NCBI GenBank assembly: GCA_020432045.1
Contig: JAGQHB010000088.1
Span: 1-42,913 of the forward strand
Origin: Dehalococcoidia bacterium
GTDB lineage: Bacteria; Chloroflexota; Dehalococcoidia; Tepidiformales; Tepidiformaceae
Length of the DNA stretch: 42,913 bases
Direction of reading: 5' to 3'
The notes under the pieces were generated by a model that was not told where the DNA came from, searched no databases, and saw only the letters and a program-made list of their open reading frames with translations. The position numbers and the translations under genes are program-made. Positions 11,625 through 19,983 of the stretch are shown in pieces; within the stretch, counting starts at the first letter, position 1; every line of letters begins with the position of its first letter.

Positions 11625-12437
11625 TTGGGCGAAGTTGCGCTCTTTATCGATCTTGAAAACATCGCGACATCGTTGTGGAAGAACTTTCAACAGTCCCCCG
11701 ACCCGTTCGTACTCATGGAAAAGGCTGCGAAGTATGGGCCGATCTCGTTCGCCCGGGCGTATGGGGACTTCACACAGCCACCGCTCCAGCGATTGGAATC
11801 GGATCTGCGCGCCGCAGGCATCGACAAACTCGACTGCCCGACCAAGGTTCGGGACGAAGGTGAGGCACAAAGCACGGTCGATGCCAACATCATGATCGAC
11901 CTCTTTGAGGTCGCGCTCGACAGGCCGACGATCACGACGTTTGTGCTCATGGCTGGCGACCGGGACTATGTGCGCGTTGTGACCCGGCTGCGGCATCGCT
12001 TGCTGAAAGAGGTCGTCGTTGCCGGCGTCCCGGGCTCAATCAGCCGCGAACTCGTGCGTGCGGCGAATTCTTCTGACCCGCTTGAGCCGCTGGAGGCCGG
12101 GGATGTCGACGAACACGCGCTCATCCAGGTCATTGATCGCTACGAACTCTCGCTACCCGAGGGTGTCTACCCGACGTTTGGGCGGATGTTGCCGTACGTC
12201 GGCGACCCGCGAAACTCGCACGTTATTAGCTCGCAAGTGGTTCAGCAGCGGCTCAACGATTTGGTGCAACGCGGAGTGCTACTGCAGGAACAGGTGATGT
12301 TGAGCGAGGGACGCGAGCTTCGGGTCACCCGCTTGAATCACGACCACCCGCTGGTCGTCGAAGCACTCGAGCTCGGTGACTACGAAGAAGATGATGACAC
12401 CGGCGAGGGCGATGACCTGGAGGAAGCGGAGGGATGA
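11625..12437 (+). CDS. NYN-domain (LabA/DUF88-type) putative ribonuclease
   Basis: The first 150 residues form a NYN/PIN-like nuclease domain: VALFIDLEN with D9, STVDANIMIDL with D86 and D92, and MAGDRDYVRVV with D112 and D114. These acidic residues are the expected metal-binding set of an RNase of this superfamily. The rest (about 150-270) looks like a winged-helix or LOTUS-like module (LIQVIDRYELSLPEG, HVISSQVVQQRLNDLVQRG) and ends in a strongly acidic tail. The start is TTG, preceded by GGAGAGG at good spacing. It sits between the WbpE-like and WbpB-like genes. An 89-base gap separates it from the former, and its stop overlaps the ATG of the latter (ATGA). Its RNA target and link to glycan synthesis are unknown. 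Confidence 0.9.
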   Translation: MGEVALFIDLENIATSLWKNFQQSPDPFVLMEKAAKYGPISFARAYGDFTQPPLQRLESDLRAAGIDKLDCPTKVRDEGEAQSTVDANIMIDLFEVALDRPTITTFVLMAGDRDYVRVVTRLRHRLLKEVVVAGVPGSISRELVRAANSSDPLEPLEAGDVDEHALIQVIDRYELSLPEGVYPTFGRMLPYVGDPRNSHVISSQVVQQRLNDLVQRGVLLQEQVMLSEGRELRVTRLNHDHPLVVEALELGDYEEDDDTGEGDDLEEAEG

Positions 12438-13453
12438 TGGAAGGACAAGAAAAGCCACTTCGTGCCGCGGTCATTGGCCTGGGGTCCATGGGTGCGAACC
12501 ACGCGCGCGTGCTTGCCGACACGCGCGGCATCGAGCTGGTAGGGGTTGTCGACACTGACCCCGTGCGCATCGCCGCGGCCACGAGCGGGCGGGTGACGCG
12601 AGGCTTTGCGACAGTTGATGAGCTTTTCCAAGCTGTTAGTCCGGTGCTGGTTTCGATCGTGGTCCCCACGCTGCTCCACGAGTCCGTCGCCCTGGATGTG
12701 ATCAGCAGGGGTGCCAGCGTGCTCGTGGAGAAGCCGATCGCAGCGACGCTCGGCGAAGGCCGGCGGATCGCATCGGCCGCGGCGGCACGCGGCGTCATCG
12801 TTTCCGTTGGCCACATTGAGCGGTTCAATCCTGCTATCCAGGAGCTGAAGCGACGCCTGGCAGACGGCCAGGGAGGTCGTGTGCTGCAGCTTCGCGCGCG
12901 TCGTGTCGGTCCGTTTCCGCACCGGATTCGGGATGTTGGCGTCATCCACGACCTCGCGCCGCACGATATCGATATCATGCGCTACCTGCTGGGAGACGAT
13001 ATCGATTGGGTGTTTGCGGACGCGCGCAGGCACATCAACACCGATAACGAGGACATGTTCGCTGGGATTCTGCGCTTCGGCAGCGGGGCTATGGGCCTGC
13101 TCGACATTAACTGGCTTACTCCCATGAAGGAGCGCTCGCTCTCAGTCCTCTGCGAGCGCGGTATGTTCGTCGTCGATTACGCCGCGCAGTCGCTTGGTTT
13201 CTACGAAAACTTCGCGGCGGTTGCACGGGATGGTGCGATCGCGAGCGTGACCGAGGGCCCGATGACTCGCTATCCGATCGCGAACCGCGAGCCGCTGCGC
13301 GCGGAAATCGAAGCGGTGCGCGATGCAGTGGCGAGCGGTGGGCCTGCGCCCGTGACGGCGCACGACGGGCTCGTCGCACTGGCAGTCTCAGAAGCGCTGG
13401 TGCGGTCGTCGGAGTCCGGGTCCACCGTCCACGTGGAGGCGATCGACCTGTGA
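12434..13453 (+). CDS. Gfo/Idh/MocA-family NAD-dependent sugar dehydrogenase, WbpB-like
   Basis: This 339-residue oxidoreductase has an N-terminal Rossmann fold (AAVIGLGSMGANHARVLAD, about 11-29), the conserved EKP motif with K100 (VLVEKPIAATL), and HIERFNPAI. The C-terminal substrate domain contains DLAPHDIDIMRYLLG, where the Asp/His pair is expected at the active site. Enzymes of the WbpB branch oxidise C3 of UDP-GlcNAcA to give the keto sugar that WbpE then aminates. Its position directly before a UDP-sugar 6-dehydrogenase supports that role. It overlaps the NYN gene by 4 bases at its start and the next gene by 4 bases at its end (GTGA), so the three are translationally coupled. Substrate is inferred from context. 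Confidence 0.9.
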   Translation: MMEGQEKPLRAAVIGLGSMGANHARVLADTRGIELVGVVDTDPVRIAAATSGRVTRGFATVDELFQAVSPVLVSIVVPTLLHESVALDVISRGASVLVEKPIAATLGEGRRIASAAAARGVIVSVGHIERFNPAIQELKRRLADGQGGRVLQLRARRVGPFPHRIRDVGVIHDLAPHDIDIMRYLLGDDIDWVFADARRHINTDNEDMFAGILRFGSGAMGLLDINWLTPMKERSLSVLCERGMFVVDYAAQSLGFYENFAAVARDGAIASVTEGPMTRYPIANREPLRAEIEAVRDAVASGGPAPVTAHDGLVALAVSEALVRSSESGSTVHVEAIDL

Positions 13454-14724
13454 ACGTAGCGGTTGTGGGCATCGGGCGCATTGGGTTGCCGGTGGCCACC
13501 GGGATCGCCGCGCGTGGGCACTCGGTTGTGGGATGCGACATCGACGAACGCCGGGTCGCCATGGTGAACCGGGGAGAAAACCCGATCCCGGATGAAGCCG
13601 GACTTGGCGAGCTTCTCGCCGAGGTCGTCCGTGCTGGAAACCTCCGGGCTACGACCAGCACCGCTGCGGCCGTGGCAGAGGCTTCCACAGTCCTGTTCGC
13701 CGTCGCGGTCGATGTGGACCGGGACGGGCACGCGGACCTGACTTCGCTGCTGGCAGCTTGCGACGCCGTGGCTAGCGGCATGCAGGCGGGCACACTTTGT
13801 ATCTTCGACACGACCCTGCCGGTTGGGACGACGCGGTCCGTGCTCGCCCGGCGCCTGGAGCAGCGCGGGATGGTCGAGGGTCGAGACTTCGAGGTTGCAT
13901 TCAGCCCCGAACGGCTGCTGATGGGCCGCGTGATTGAGGACCTGACAAAGTACCCGAAGGTGGTCGGCGGGCTGACGCCAGAAGCCGGCCGGCGGGCCGC
14001 CGCGTTCTTCCGCGAGGTGCTGGGCGGTGAGGTCATGGAACTGCCGTCGGCTGAAGCGGCCGAACTCTCGAAGCTCGCTGAGGGTGCCTATCGCGACCTG
14101 AATATCGCCCTGGCGAACGAACTGGCACAGGTGGCGGATGTGCATCACGTCGATATCGCCGATGTCCTGCGTGCGGCAAACAGCCAACCGTATTCGCACA
14201 TCCATGTGCCCGGCACGGGTGTCGGAGGACACTGCATCCCGGTGTATCCGCAGTTCCTGATGCAGGGAGAGGGCCCAAGCTCGTTGAGTGCCCGCGGCCG
14301 TCATGTGAATGACGAGATGCCAGCGTACGCGGTACGTCGCATCGCCGAGGTTTCGGGCCCTCTTGAGGGCAAACGCGTCCTCGTCTTGGGCCTCACATTC
14401 CGGCCGGACGTGGCGGTCGTCGCGCATACCAACGCGAGTGACCTGCTGCGTGAGCTGGAAGCTGCCGGCGTCATCGTTGAAGGACACGACCCGCTTCTCT
14501 CGGCAGCCGGTATCGAGGCACTCGGGTTCAGCCCGGCACGGTCACCTGAACAGGGGTACGACGTGGCGATCGTCCACGCCAATCACCGGGCATACCGGGA
14601 CTTGAACTGGTCGAATGTCGCTCCCTTGATCGTTGATGCCCGAAATGCACTCAACCGAAGCGAAATCGAGGGCCGCGGACTCCGTTACCTCGGGATTGGC
14701 CGCCCGGTGACACCCGCCAGGTAA
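13450..14724 (+). CDS. UDP-sugar 6-dehydrogenase (UDP-GlcNAc 6-dehydrogenase, WbpA-like)
   Basis: This 424-residue nucleotide-sugar dehydrogenase makes the uronic acid form of a UDP-sugar in two NAD-linked steps. The N-terminal Rossmann motif is VVGIGRIGLPVATGIAARG. Later segments are FDTTLPVGTTRSVL, FSPERLLMGR, the Lys-containing ELSKLAEGAYRDLNIALANE (K208) and the catalytic Cys262 in GTGVGGHCIPVYPQFL. The C-terminal UDP-binding Rossmann domain begins near LVLGLTFRPDV. The GTG start overlaps the previous stop by 4 bases. FSPER, GGHC and the gene context fit the UDP-GlcNAc/ManNAc dehydrogenase branch better than UDP-glucose dehydrogenase. It is the last gene of the glycan operon and converges on ilvN. 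Confidence 0.92.
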   Translation: MNVAVVGIGRIGLPVATGIAARGHSVVGCDIDERRVAMVNRGENPIPDEAGLGELLAEVVRAGNLRATTSTAAAVAEASTVLFAVAVDVDRDGHADLTSLLAACDAVASGMQAGTLCIFDTTLPVGTTRSVLARRLEQRGMVEGRDFEVAFSPERLLMGRVIEDLTKYPKVVGGLTPEAGRRAAAFFREVLGGEVMELPSAEAAELSKLAEGAYRDLNIALANELAQVADVHHVDIADVLRAANSQPYSHIHVPGTGVGGHCIPVYPQFLMQGEGPSSLSARGRHVNDEMPAYAVRRIAEVSGPLEGKRVLVLGLTFRPDVAVVAHTNASDLLRELEAAGVIVEGHDPLLSAAGIEALGFSPARSPEQGYDVAIVHANHRAYRDLNWSNVAPLIVDARNALNRSEIEGRGLRYLGIGRPVTPAR

Positions 14725-14796
14725 GTGCGGCTCAGCATCAGCTCGTGACCATTTTCAGGCTGGCCTGCGAGCGTGGCTGGCTACGGAGCAACACAA

Positions 14797-14823
14797 AGCG
14801 CCCGGCATTGGCTGCCGGGCGCT
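14797..14823 (-). terminator. Rho-independent terminator of ilvBN
   Basis: A perfect 11-bp G+C-rich stem (14797-14807 paired with 14813-14823) closes a 5-nt loop. On the minus strand it is followed by TTTGTGTTG, so it reads as an intrinsic terminator 27 bases past the ilvN stop. It lies between ilvN and the convergent WbpA-like gene and may also stop glycan-operon transcripts. Confidence 0.82.
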
Positions 14824-14849
14824 CTGAAGTCAACGGCTCTTCGTTACCG

Positions 14850-15467
14850 TTAGTCGCTGCTGAACGGCAGCTCCATATCATCCACGCGGCGGCCCTGGCT
14901 AGCGTGGACGCGAGCGATTTGCTCAGGCTCACGTTCGTGAACCGTTGTCGTTTTCGTGCCACGGACCATCGCGACCCGGCCTGTGCGGGAGAGCTCGCGA
15001 ATGCCGTACGGTTCGAGCATCTTCACGAGGCCATCGATCTTGGCTTCGTCGCCCACCACCTGGATGATGACCGATCCCGTTGCCATGTCGACGATGTCCG
15101 CCCGGAAGACGCTCGCGATCTCGAGGATTTCGTGGCGATTGAGGTTGTTGGCGCGGACCTTAATCAGCGCTAGCTCCCGTGCCACCATGTCTTCACTGGA
15201 GAGATCGCTGACTTTGATGACATCGATGAGCTTGTAGAGCTGTTTCTCCACCTGCTCAACGGGCGCGCTCTCGCCGTCGACGACGATGGTTATGCGGCTC
15301 AAGCCCTTCTCCTCGGTGGGGCCGACGGTGAGAGACTCGATGTTGAAGCCGCGACGGCGAAAGAGGCTCGACACGCGCATCAGCACGCCAGGCTTGTCTT
15401 CCACGATGGCCACGACCGTATGCGACAAATGGTGGGGCCGGTATCCGTTTTCGGTGCTGGTCGTCAT
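14850..15467 (-). CDS. ilvN: Acetolactate synthase small (regulatory) subunit
   Basis: This is the regulatory subunit of acetohydroxyacid synthase, which activates the catalytic subunit and usually passes on valine feedback inhibition. The N-terminal ACT domain is clear: HTVVAIVEDKPGVLMRVSSL and RGFNIESLTVG, followed by the second domain RELALIKV and IIQVVGDEAKIDGLVKMLEPYGI. The name ilvH is equally used for this gene. At 205 residues it is longer than the typical 160-175, because of a polar C-terminal tail of about 30 residues after the conserved RTGRVAMVRG. Its ATG overlaps the ilvB stop by 4 bases, so the pair is coupled. A good intrinsic terminator follows at 14797-14823. Confidence 0.95.
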   Translation of the reverse strand: MTTSTENGYRPHHLSHTVVAIVEDKPGVLMRVSSLFRRRGFNIESLTVGPTEEKGLSRITIVVDGESAPVEQVEKQLYKLIDVIKVSDLSSEDMVARELALIKVRANNLNRHEILEIASVFRADIVDMATGSVIIQVVGDEAKIDGLVKMLEPYGIRELSRTGRVAMVRGTKTTTVHEREPEQIARVHASQGRRVDDMELPFSSD

Positions 15468-17155
15468 CGTGCGGCCTCGGAGGCGGGCTGTTCGAGGGTC
15501 TCGGAGAGGGCTGCTCCGGCCGGGACCATCGGCCAGACGTTCTCCTCCTGGTCGATCATGAAGTCGATCAACACAGGGCCACGGTGCTCGCGCGCTTCCT
15601 GAATGACGCGAGGCACGTCCGACTTGTGTTCGGCCCGCAAGCCCTTGATGCCATAGGCCTCGGCGATCTTGCAGAAGTCAGGCTGCGTAATCGAGGCCGA
15701 GACAAGGTTCTTGTCGTAGAAGAGCTCCTGCCACTGCCGGATCATGCCCAAATATCCGTTGTTCATGATCGCGATCTTCACCGGTAGCTGTTCGTCAACG
15801 AGGACGGCCAGCTCCTGCATTGTCATCTGGAAGCCGCCATCACCAGCGATCGCCCAGACCTCCTGGCCGGGCAGGGCAACCTGCGCACCGATCGCGGCCG
15901 GCAGTTCGAATCCCATGGTGCCCAGCCCTCCCGAGCTGATGAGCTGGCGGGGGCGTTTGTAGATGTAGTGCTGACCCGCCCACATCTGGTGCTGGCCCAC
16001 GCCCGTGGCGATTGTCGCGTTGCCCTGCGTCTCTTCGTAGAGCGTCCGCATCACGTACTGGGGAAGCATCCGCCGTGTTTCGCGGACGTGGAGGCTGGGA
16101 TGGTCTTCGCGGAGCTGATCGATCCAGCGAATCCACTCCGGACGGCGCTGTTCCTTCACTTCGGCCGCAAGCTTTGGCAGGACGCGCTTTGCGTCGCCGA
16201 CGATCGGCACCGCGGTACTGAAGTTCTTCCCAATCTCGGCCGGGTCGATATCGATGTGGATGATCTTGGCGTTCGGATTGAAGGCGTTGAAGCGCCCCAT
16301 CGCGCGGTCGTCGAAGCGCATCCCGATGCCGATCACGACATCGGCGCCGTCGGCAGCGTGGTTCGCGTAATACATGCCGTGCATGCCGAGCCAGCCGTAC
16401 GAGAGGTCGTGTGATTCGGGGAACCCGCCGATACCGAGGAAGGTGGTAATGACGGGGATGTTGGCCTTCTCCGCGAGGTCTACCAGTTCCTTTTGGGCGT
16501 CGCCCCAGATGATTCCGTGGCCGCTGATGATGATCGGGCGCTTCGCCTCGTCGATCAGCTTGGCAGCGCGCTTGATCATGCCAGCGTGGCCTTCAGTCGT
16601 GGGCCGGTAGCCGCGAAGGTTGATCTGTTCCGGCCATTCGAACTCGGCTTCTTCCTGGAAGACGTCCTTCGGGATATCGACGAGGACAGGCCCGGGCCGG
16701 CCGGTTGAGGCGATGTGTACGGCCTCCCGCATTGACATCGCGATGTTGTCCGCGCGCATCACGAGGTAGTTGTGCTTCGTGATCGGCTGCGTGATGCCGG
16801 TGATATCCGCTTCCTGGAACCCATCCTTGCCCAGCAGGGCGCGTGTGACGTTGCCGGTGAGGGCGAGCACTGGCGTTGAATCCATCCACGCGGTGCAGAT
16901 GCCCGTGACGAGGTTCGTCGCACCGGGACCGCTTGTGCCAAGGCAGAGCCCGACCCGGCCGCTTGCACGCGCGTAGCCATCGGCCATGTGAGCTGCGGCC
17001 TGCTCGTGGCGGACGAGGATGTGGCGGATGCCAGGGTACTGGGGGAGCGTGTCGTAGAGGGGGAGAACGACACCGCCGGGATAGCCGAACATGGTGTCGA
17101 TGCCTTCGCGCTGGAGGGACTCCAGGACGATTTGAGCGCCATTCAGGCGAGCCAT
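15464..17155 (-). CDS. ilvB: Acetolactate synthase large (catalytic) subunit
   Basis: This 563-residue ThDP- and FAD-dependent enzyme condenses pyruvate (or pyruvate and 2-ketobutyrate) in the first common step of branched-chain amino acid synthesis. GYPGGVVLPLYD and VRHEQAAAHMADGYARASG give the catalytic Glu51. GLCLGTSGPGATNLVTGI and the FAD-binding middle domain (GMRFDDRAMGR) follow. The ThDP signature GDGGFQMTMQEL...IMNNGYLGMIRQWQELFY lies in the last third. AAAGGT precedes the ATG at 17155. The leader of about 200 bases up to the next gene contains GC-rich repeats (for example two copies of AACCGGGG at about 17185-17203) and one 13-codon open frame, but no convincing attenuator. Confidence 0.97.
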   Translation of the reverse strand: MARLNGAQIVLESLQREGIDTMFGYPGGVVLPLYDTLPQYPGIRHILVRHEQAAAHMADGYARASGRVGLCLGTSGPGATNLVTGICTAWMDSTPVLALTGNVTRALLGKDGFQEADITGITQPITKHNYLVMRADNIAMSMREAVHIASTGRPGPVLVDIPKDVFQEEAEFEWPEQINLRGYRPTTEGHAGMIKRAAKLIDEAKRPIIISGHGIIWGDAQKELVDLAEKANIPVITTFLGIGGFPESHDLSYGWLGMHGMYYANHAADGADVVIGIGMRFDDRAMGRFNAFNPNAKIIHIDIDPAEIGKNFSTAVPIVGDAKRVLPKLAAEVKEQRRPEWIRWIDQLREDHPSLHVRETRRMLPQYVMRTLYEETQGNATIATGVGQHQMWAGQHYIYKRPRQLISSGGLGTMGFELPAAIGAQVALPGQEVWAIAGDGGFQMTMQELAVLVDEQLPVKIAIMNNGYLGMIRQWQELFYDKNLVSASITQPDFCKIAEAYGIKGLRAEHKSDVPRVIQEAREHRGPVLIDFMIDQEENVWPMVPAGAALSETLEQPASEAAR

Positions 17156-17366
17156 GGGGGACCTTTCGTCCGCAACGGTGCTTCACCCCGGTTATCCCCC
17201 GGTTAGGGGCGCCGGGCGCCTGCCACGCTGACTGGTCGCGGCATGATGAGCTCGCCGAGCGAGCCCGTCGTAGATGCGTACGAGGGGTGGCCGGTAAGCC
17301 GATTGCCCTCGCACCGTTGGCGGTCCTTCTTAGATTACGGTCTGGTTGCGCTTGGCGGAAAGCGGC

Positions 17367-17984
17367 TCAGCTCTTACCGCGCCTCAGCGACCGTGTCGCT
17401 TCTCGCGCGAGGCTTGCGACGCCGCGTCCGTGCATCTGCACTACCTTCGGGCCACCGTAGTGTTCCGAAACCTGGTGCCCGAGCTGCGTTCCTCCCCAGA
17501 TCACTATCCGGTCTGCCCACGCGGTGTCGTCTTCGGCCTGGCGACGCGTGCGGGACTTCTGTCCATCGATGAGGCGCAATTCGAGCCGGCCGGCAGCGAG
17601 GCGTTCCAGCTCTCCCCGGGTGACTGGGGAACCCCCGACGACACAGAGCCTCTGCAGGCCAGCACTGGCGAAAGCCGCTACCATCTCCTCCACGGCAGCC
17701 AGGTTGACGGAGCCGCCGCACATTTCACACGTCTCTTGCGAAACGGAAAGCACCTGCTCACGGCCGGAGCTGTCAGATGGAGCGAGTCGCACGCACTCAC
17801 CGCGCGAGCAGACGCGCAGGAATCGAGCCTCAAGTGCCTCGCGGACAGCGGCCTTTTTGGCTTCGGCAATGCGTTGCTTCCGAAGGGTGCTGAGCCCGGC
17901 GTCGGCGAGGGCGGCATCCAGGCGCTCATATGGCGGGGCATAGCCGAGGTCGCGATAGAGACCGGCCTTGCCGAGGTCATTCAT
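17367..17984 (-). CDS. Unknown protein with Cys4 zinc-ribbon-like motif and Rossmann-like C-terminus
   Basis: I do not recognise this 205-residue protein as a named family. An N-terminal helical stretch with many Ala, Lys and Arg (about 18-52) is followed by four cysteines in CSRGEC and CEMCGGS (about 59-90), arranged as a possible zinc ribbon. After that comes an alternating strand/helix domain (LQRLCVVGGSP, LELRLIDG, ADRIVIWGGTQLGHQVS, KVVQMHGRGVASLAREA). The last part recalls DUF2325-type small Rossmann domains, but that is an inference. Its ribosome-binding site GGAG lies across the end of fakA (TAGGAGCGATG), only 5 bases after the fakA stop, so the two are one operon. No signal peptide or membrane segment is seen. 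Confidence 0.75.
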   Translation of the reverse strand: MNDLGKAGLYRDLGYAPPYERLDAALADAGLSTLRKQRIAEAKKAAVREALEARFLRVCSRGECVRLAPSDSSGREQVLSVSQETCEMCGGSVNLAAVEEMVAAFASAGLQRLCVVGGSPVTRGELERLAAGRLELRLIDGQKSRTRRQAEDDTAWADRIVIWGGTQLGHQVSEHYGGPKVVQMHGRGVASLAREATRSLRRGKS

Positions 17985-17989
17985 CGCTC

Positions 17990-19609
17990 CTACCGCTCAA
18001 CGGAGGCGATGTACGGATAGAGCTGCTGTCCTCCGGACACCGTTTCGACGGTGTAATCCCGCAGCAGGGCGCGGACATGTTCGCCGGAGCGATCAAGCGT
18101 TATCTCGTCGACGTCAGCACCGCCGTAAATCGTGATCAGTCCCGCGCTGGATTCAGCCACGCGATTGAGGGCACGGACAAGGGCATCTCCCGGCGTGGAT
18201 GCCTTCAAGATGAGCTTCCCATTGACGAGGGCGATGGCGTCGCCTGCCTGTACGGAAACGCCGTCAGCCTTGCGGTCGGCCGGTGCCACGGTGATTTCAA
18301 CCGTCGCGACCTCGCCCCTGGCCTCCTCCATTTCCTCCGCTAGTTCGGCCGGGTCGGCTGACGGATCGAAGACGACTGCGGCGGCAATCCCCTGTGGTAG
18401 TGATTCTGTGGGCACGACGATCACATGGCAGCGGGCGAGCGATACAGCCTGGAGTGCGGCCATGACGACGTTCTTGTGGTTCGGCAGGACAACTACCGTG
18501 CGTGCGCCGAGGGCATCCGCCGCCCGTGCGATGTCTCCTGCGGCGGGCTTGAGAACGTCCAGCATTGGGGCCGGGCGTGCCCCCAGACTTGTGAACACCC
18601 TATCGAATCCAGGCCCCGGGCTCATCGCAAGGACCGCGACCGCGGCGATCGCGCCACTGCCGCTTTCGCGGAAGCGAGTGTGCTGTGCGCCCATGTCGTC
18701 GACCTTGGTCCGGCTCAGGCGTCCGAGGAGGGCGGCACGGTTCAACAGTGCCTCGGCATCGTCCGTATGGACGTGGACGTGCAGTGCCGTGCTATCGCCG
18801 ACGACGAGCACGGACCGGTTACCGGGGGTGCCGACGGCCGCCTTTACAGCAGCGACGTCCAGGCTCCTGGCGATTGGTTCGATCACGAATTCGGTGCAAA
18901 ACCCGTATTCCTCAGGGGCATGGGCACCGGGTATCGCGAGTGGGCGTCCCGTGGCAACGACCGGGGCGGGGCGCTCGCCGGTGAGTGAGGCGGCGAGGCC
19001 GCGCAGAAGGACGCAAATCCCTTCGCCGCCCGAATCGGGAACGCCCGCCTCTTTGAGCGCCGGGAGCTGCTCCGGCGTACGTGCTTCAGCCTGCTCGGAG
19101 GCGTCGATGGCGGCCTGAAGCGTGGTAAGGCACCCGTGGCCCTTGCCGCCGCGGGCGAGCGTTGAGGCGGCCTGTTCGGCGCCCTCCGCGGCCGCGCGCA
19201 TGACGGATAGCATCGTGCCCTCGACAGGCGTGGTGACGGCGGCATACGACGTGGTGGCGGCCTGGCGGAGGGCGCGCGCAAGGATGGCGGCGTCGAGGAC
19301 GTCAGCTCCGTCGGCGCCGTCGGCGAGGCCCCGCAAGGCCTGGGAGAGGATGACGCCGGAATTGCCGCGTGCGCCGTACAGGGCCCCTCGCGCAATCAGC
19401 CGCAGCGCTTCGCCCGCGCTGTTCTTCGGAGAAGCGAGGGCGTGTGCGACGGCCTCGCGCATCGTCGCCGCCATGTTGGAGCCCGTATCGCCATCGGGCA
19501 CCGGGTAGACGTTGATCGCGTCGATCGCCGCGGCTTGTTCGCGGAGGTGATCCGTTGCGCTGGCAAATGCGGCGATGATTGCCGGGCCATCAAGCAGCAC
19601 CGCCGTCAC
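17990..19609 (-). CDS. fakA: FakA-like DAK-domain kinase (YloV family)
   Basis: This 539-residue protein has the FakA/YloV layout: an N-terminal DhaL-type ATP-binding domain, then a middle domain and a C-terminal DegV-like domain. DhaL motifs are AINVYPVPDGDTGSNM (31-46, the Asp cluster that binds Mg-ADP), GARGNSGVILSQALRG and GVPDSGGEG. In Firmicutes FakA phosphorylates fatty acids carried by a FakB (DegV) protein, for phospholipid synthesis. No fakB is seen here, so the substrate is inferred. The start shown is GTG at 19609, with no strong Shine-Dalgarno. The gene is divergent from rpmB, a neighbourhood common for yloV/fakA in several phyla. The zinc-ribbon protein follows directly. Confidence 0.9.
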   Translation of the reverse strand: MTAVLLDGPAIIAAFASATDHLREQAAAIDAINVYPVPDGDTGSNMAATMREAVAHALASPKNSAGEALRLIARGALYGARGNSGVILSQALRGLADGADGADVLDAAILARALRQAATTSYAAVTTPVEGTMLSVMRAAAEGAEQAASTLARGGKGHGCLTTLQAAIDASEQAEARTPEQLPALKEAGVPDSGGEGICVLLRGLAASLTGERPAPVVATGRPLAIPGAHAPEEYGFCTEFVIEPIARSLDVAAVKAAVGTPGNRSVLVVGDSTALHVHVHTDDAEALLNRAALLGRLSRTKVDDMGAQHTRFRESGSGAIAAVAVLAMSPGPGFDRVFTSLGARPAPMLDVLKPAAGDIARAADALGARTVVVLPNHKNVVMAALQAVSLARCHVIVVPTESLPQGIAAAVVFDPSADPAELAEEMEEARGEVATVEITVAPADRKADGVSVQAGDAIALVNGKLILKASTPGDALVRALNRVAESSAGLITIYGGADVDEITLDRSGEHVRALLRDYTVETVSGGQQLYPYIASVER

Positions 19610-19635
19610 CGCACCGGCCTGGGAGGGATGGGCGT

Positions 19636-19664
19636 TTGGCTCGTACTCGCGGTCACTGTTAGCA
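19636..19664 (+). promoter_or_regulatory. Candidate sigma-70-type promoter for rpmB
   Basis: TTGGCT (19636-19641) and TTAGCA (19659-19664) are spaced by 17 bases, close to the vegetative -35/-10 arrangement. They lie about 40 bases upstream of the rpmB ATG, with GAGAAGGGA as a ribosome-binding site in between. The site also lies just upstream of the divergent fakA start. It is seen by eye only. Confidence 0.45.
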
Positions 19665-19703
19665 TCACCTCACGGGATTCTGTCAGAGAAGGGACGAACA
19701 CGC

Positions 19704-19907
19704 ATGGCTGCATGCGACGCTTGCCTGAAGAAGACGACCTTCGGTCGCCATATTCGCCATACACACGGTGGGCGCTGGGAGCGCAAAGCCGTTCACAAGA
19801 GCCGCACGTTCCAGCCGAACGTCGCGAAGCACCGCATCATGCTTGGGGGGCAGTTCATCCGCCTCAACCTTTGCACGCGCTGTCTTCGTACCCTCGTAAA
19901 GGACTAG
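19704..19907 (+). CDS. rpmB: 50S ribosomal protein L28 (zinc-binding form)
   Basis: This 67-residue protein is the large-subunit ribosomal protein L28. It keeps the conserved HGGRWERKAVHKSRTFQPNV core. Two CxxC pairs (C4/C7 and C57/C60) mark the zinc-binding, Cys-plus form, which occurs in many bacteria besides the Cys-less version. The frame is open further upstream, but the ATG at 19704 is the only start that matches the family and has a ribosome-binding site. It is a single-gene unit, with a likely promoter upstream and an intrinsic terminator 30 bases downstream. Confidence 0.97.
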   Translation: MAACDACLKKTTFGRHIRHTHGGRWERKAVHKSRTFQPNVAKHRIMLGGQFIRLNLCTRCLRTLVKD

Positions 19908-19936
19908 AACGCAGCGACGACCGCTGAACGAAAGTG

Positions 19937-19965
19937 AAGGGGCTCCATCCGGGGCCCTTTTTCGT
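19937..19965 (+). terminator. Rho-independent terminator of rpmB
   Basis: A 10-bp stem (19937-19946 with 19951-19960, two G-T pairs) with a 4-nt loop runs into TTTTT. It lies 30 bases past the rpmB stop and just before the end of the convergent epimerase gene. Confidence 0.85.
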
Positions 19966-19983
19966 TGTCTCGGCTGGATCAGC

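Noticed and set aside
17203-17244. Short leader frame upstream of ilvB (13 codons, minus strand)
   Set aside because: It holds only two Val codons and no run of Leu, Ile or Val, and no clear terminator/antiterminator pair follows, so a branched-chain attenuator is not supported.
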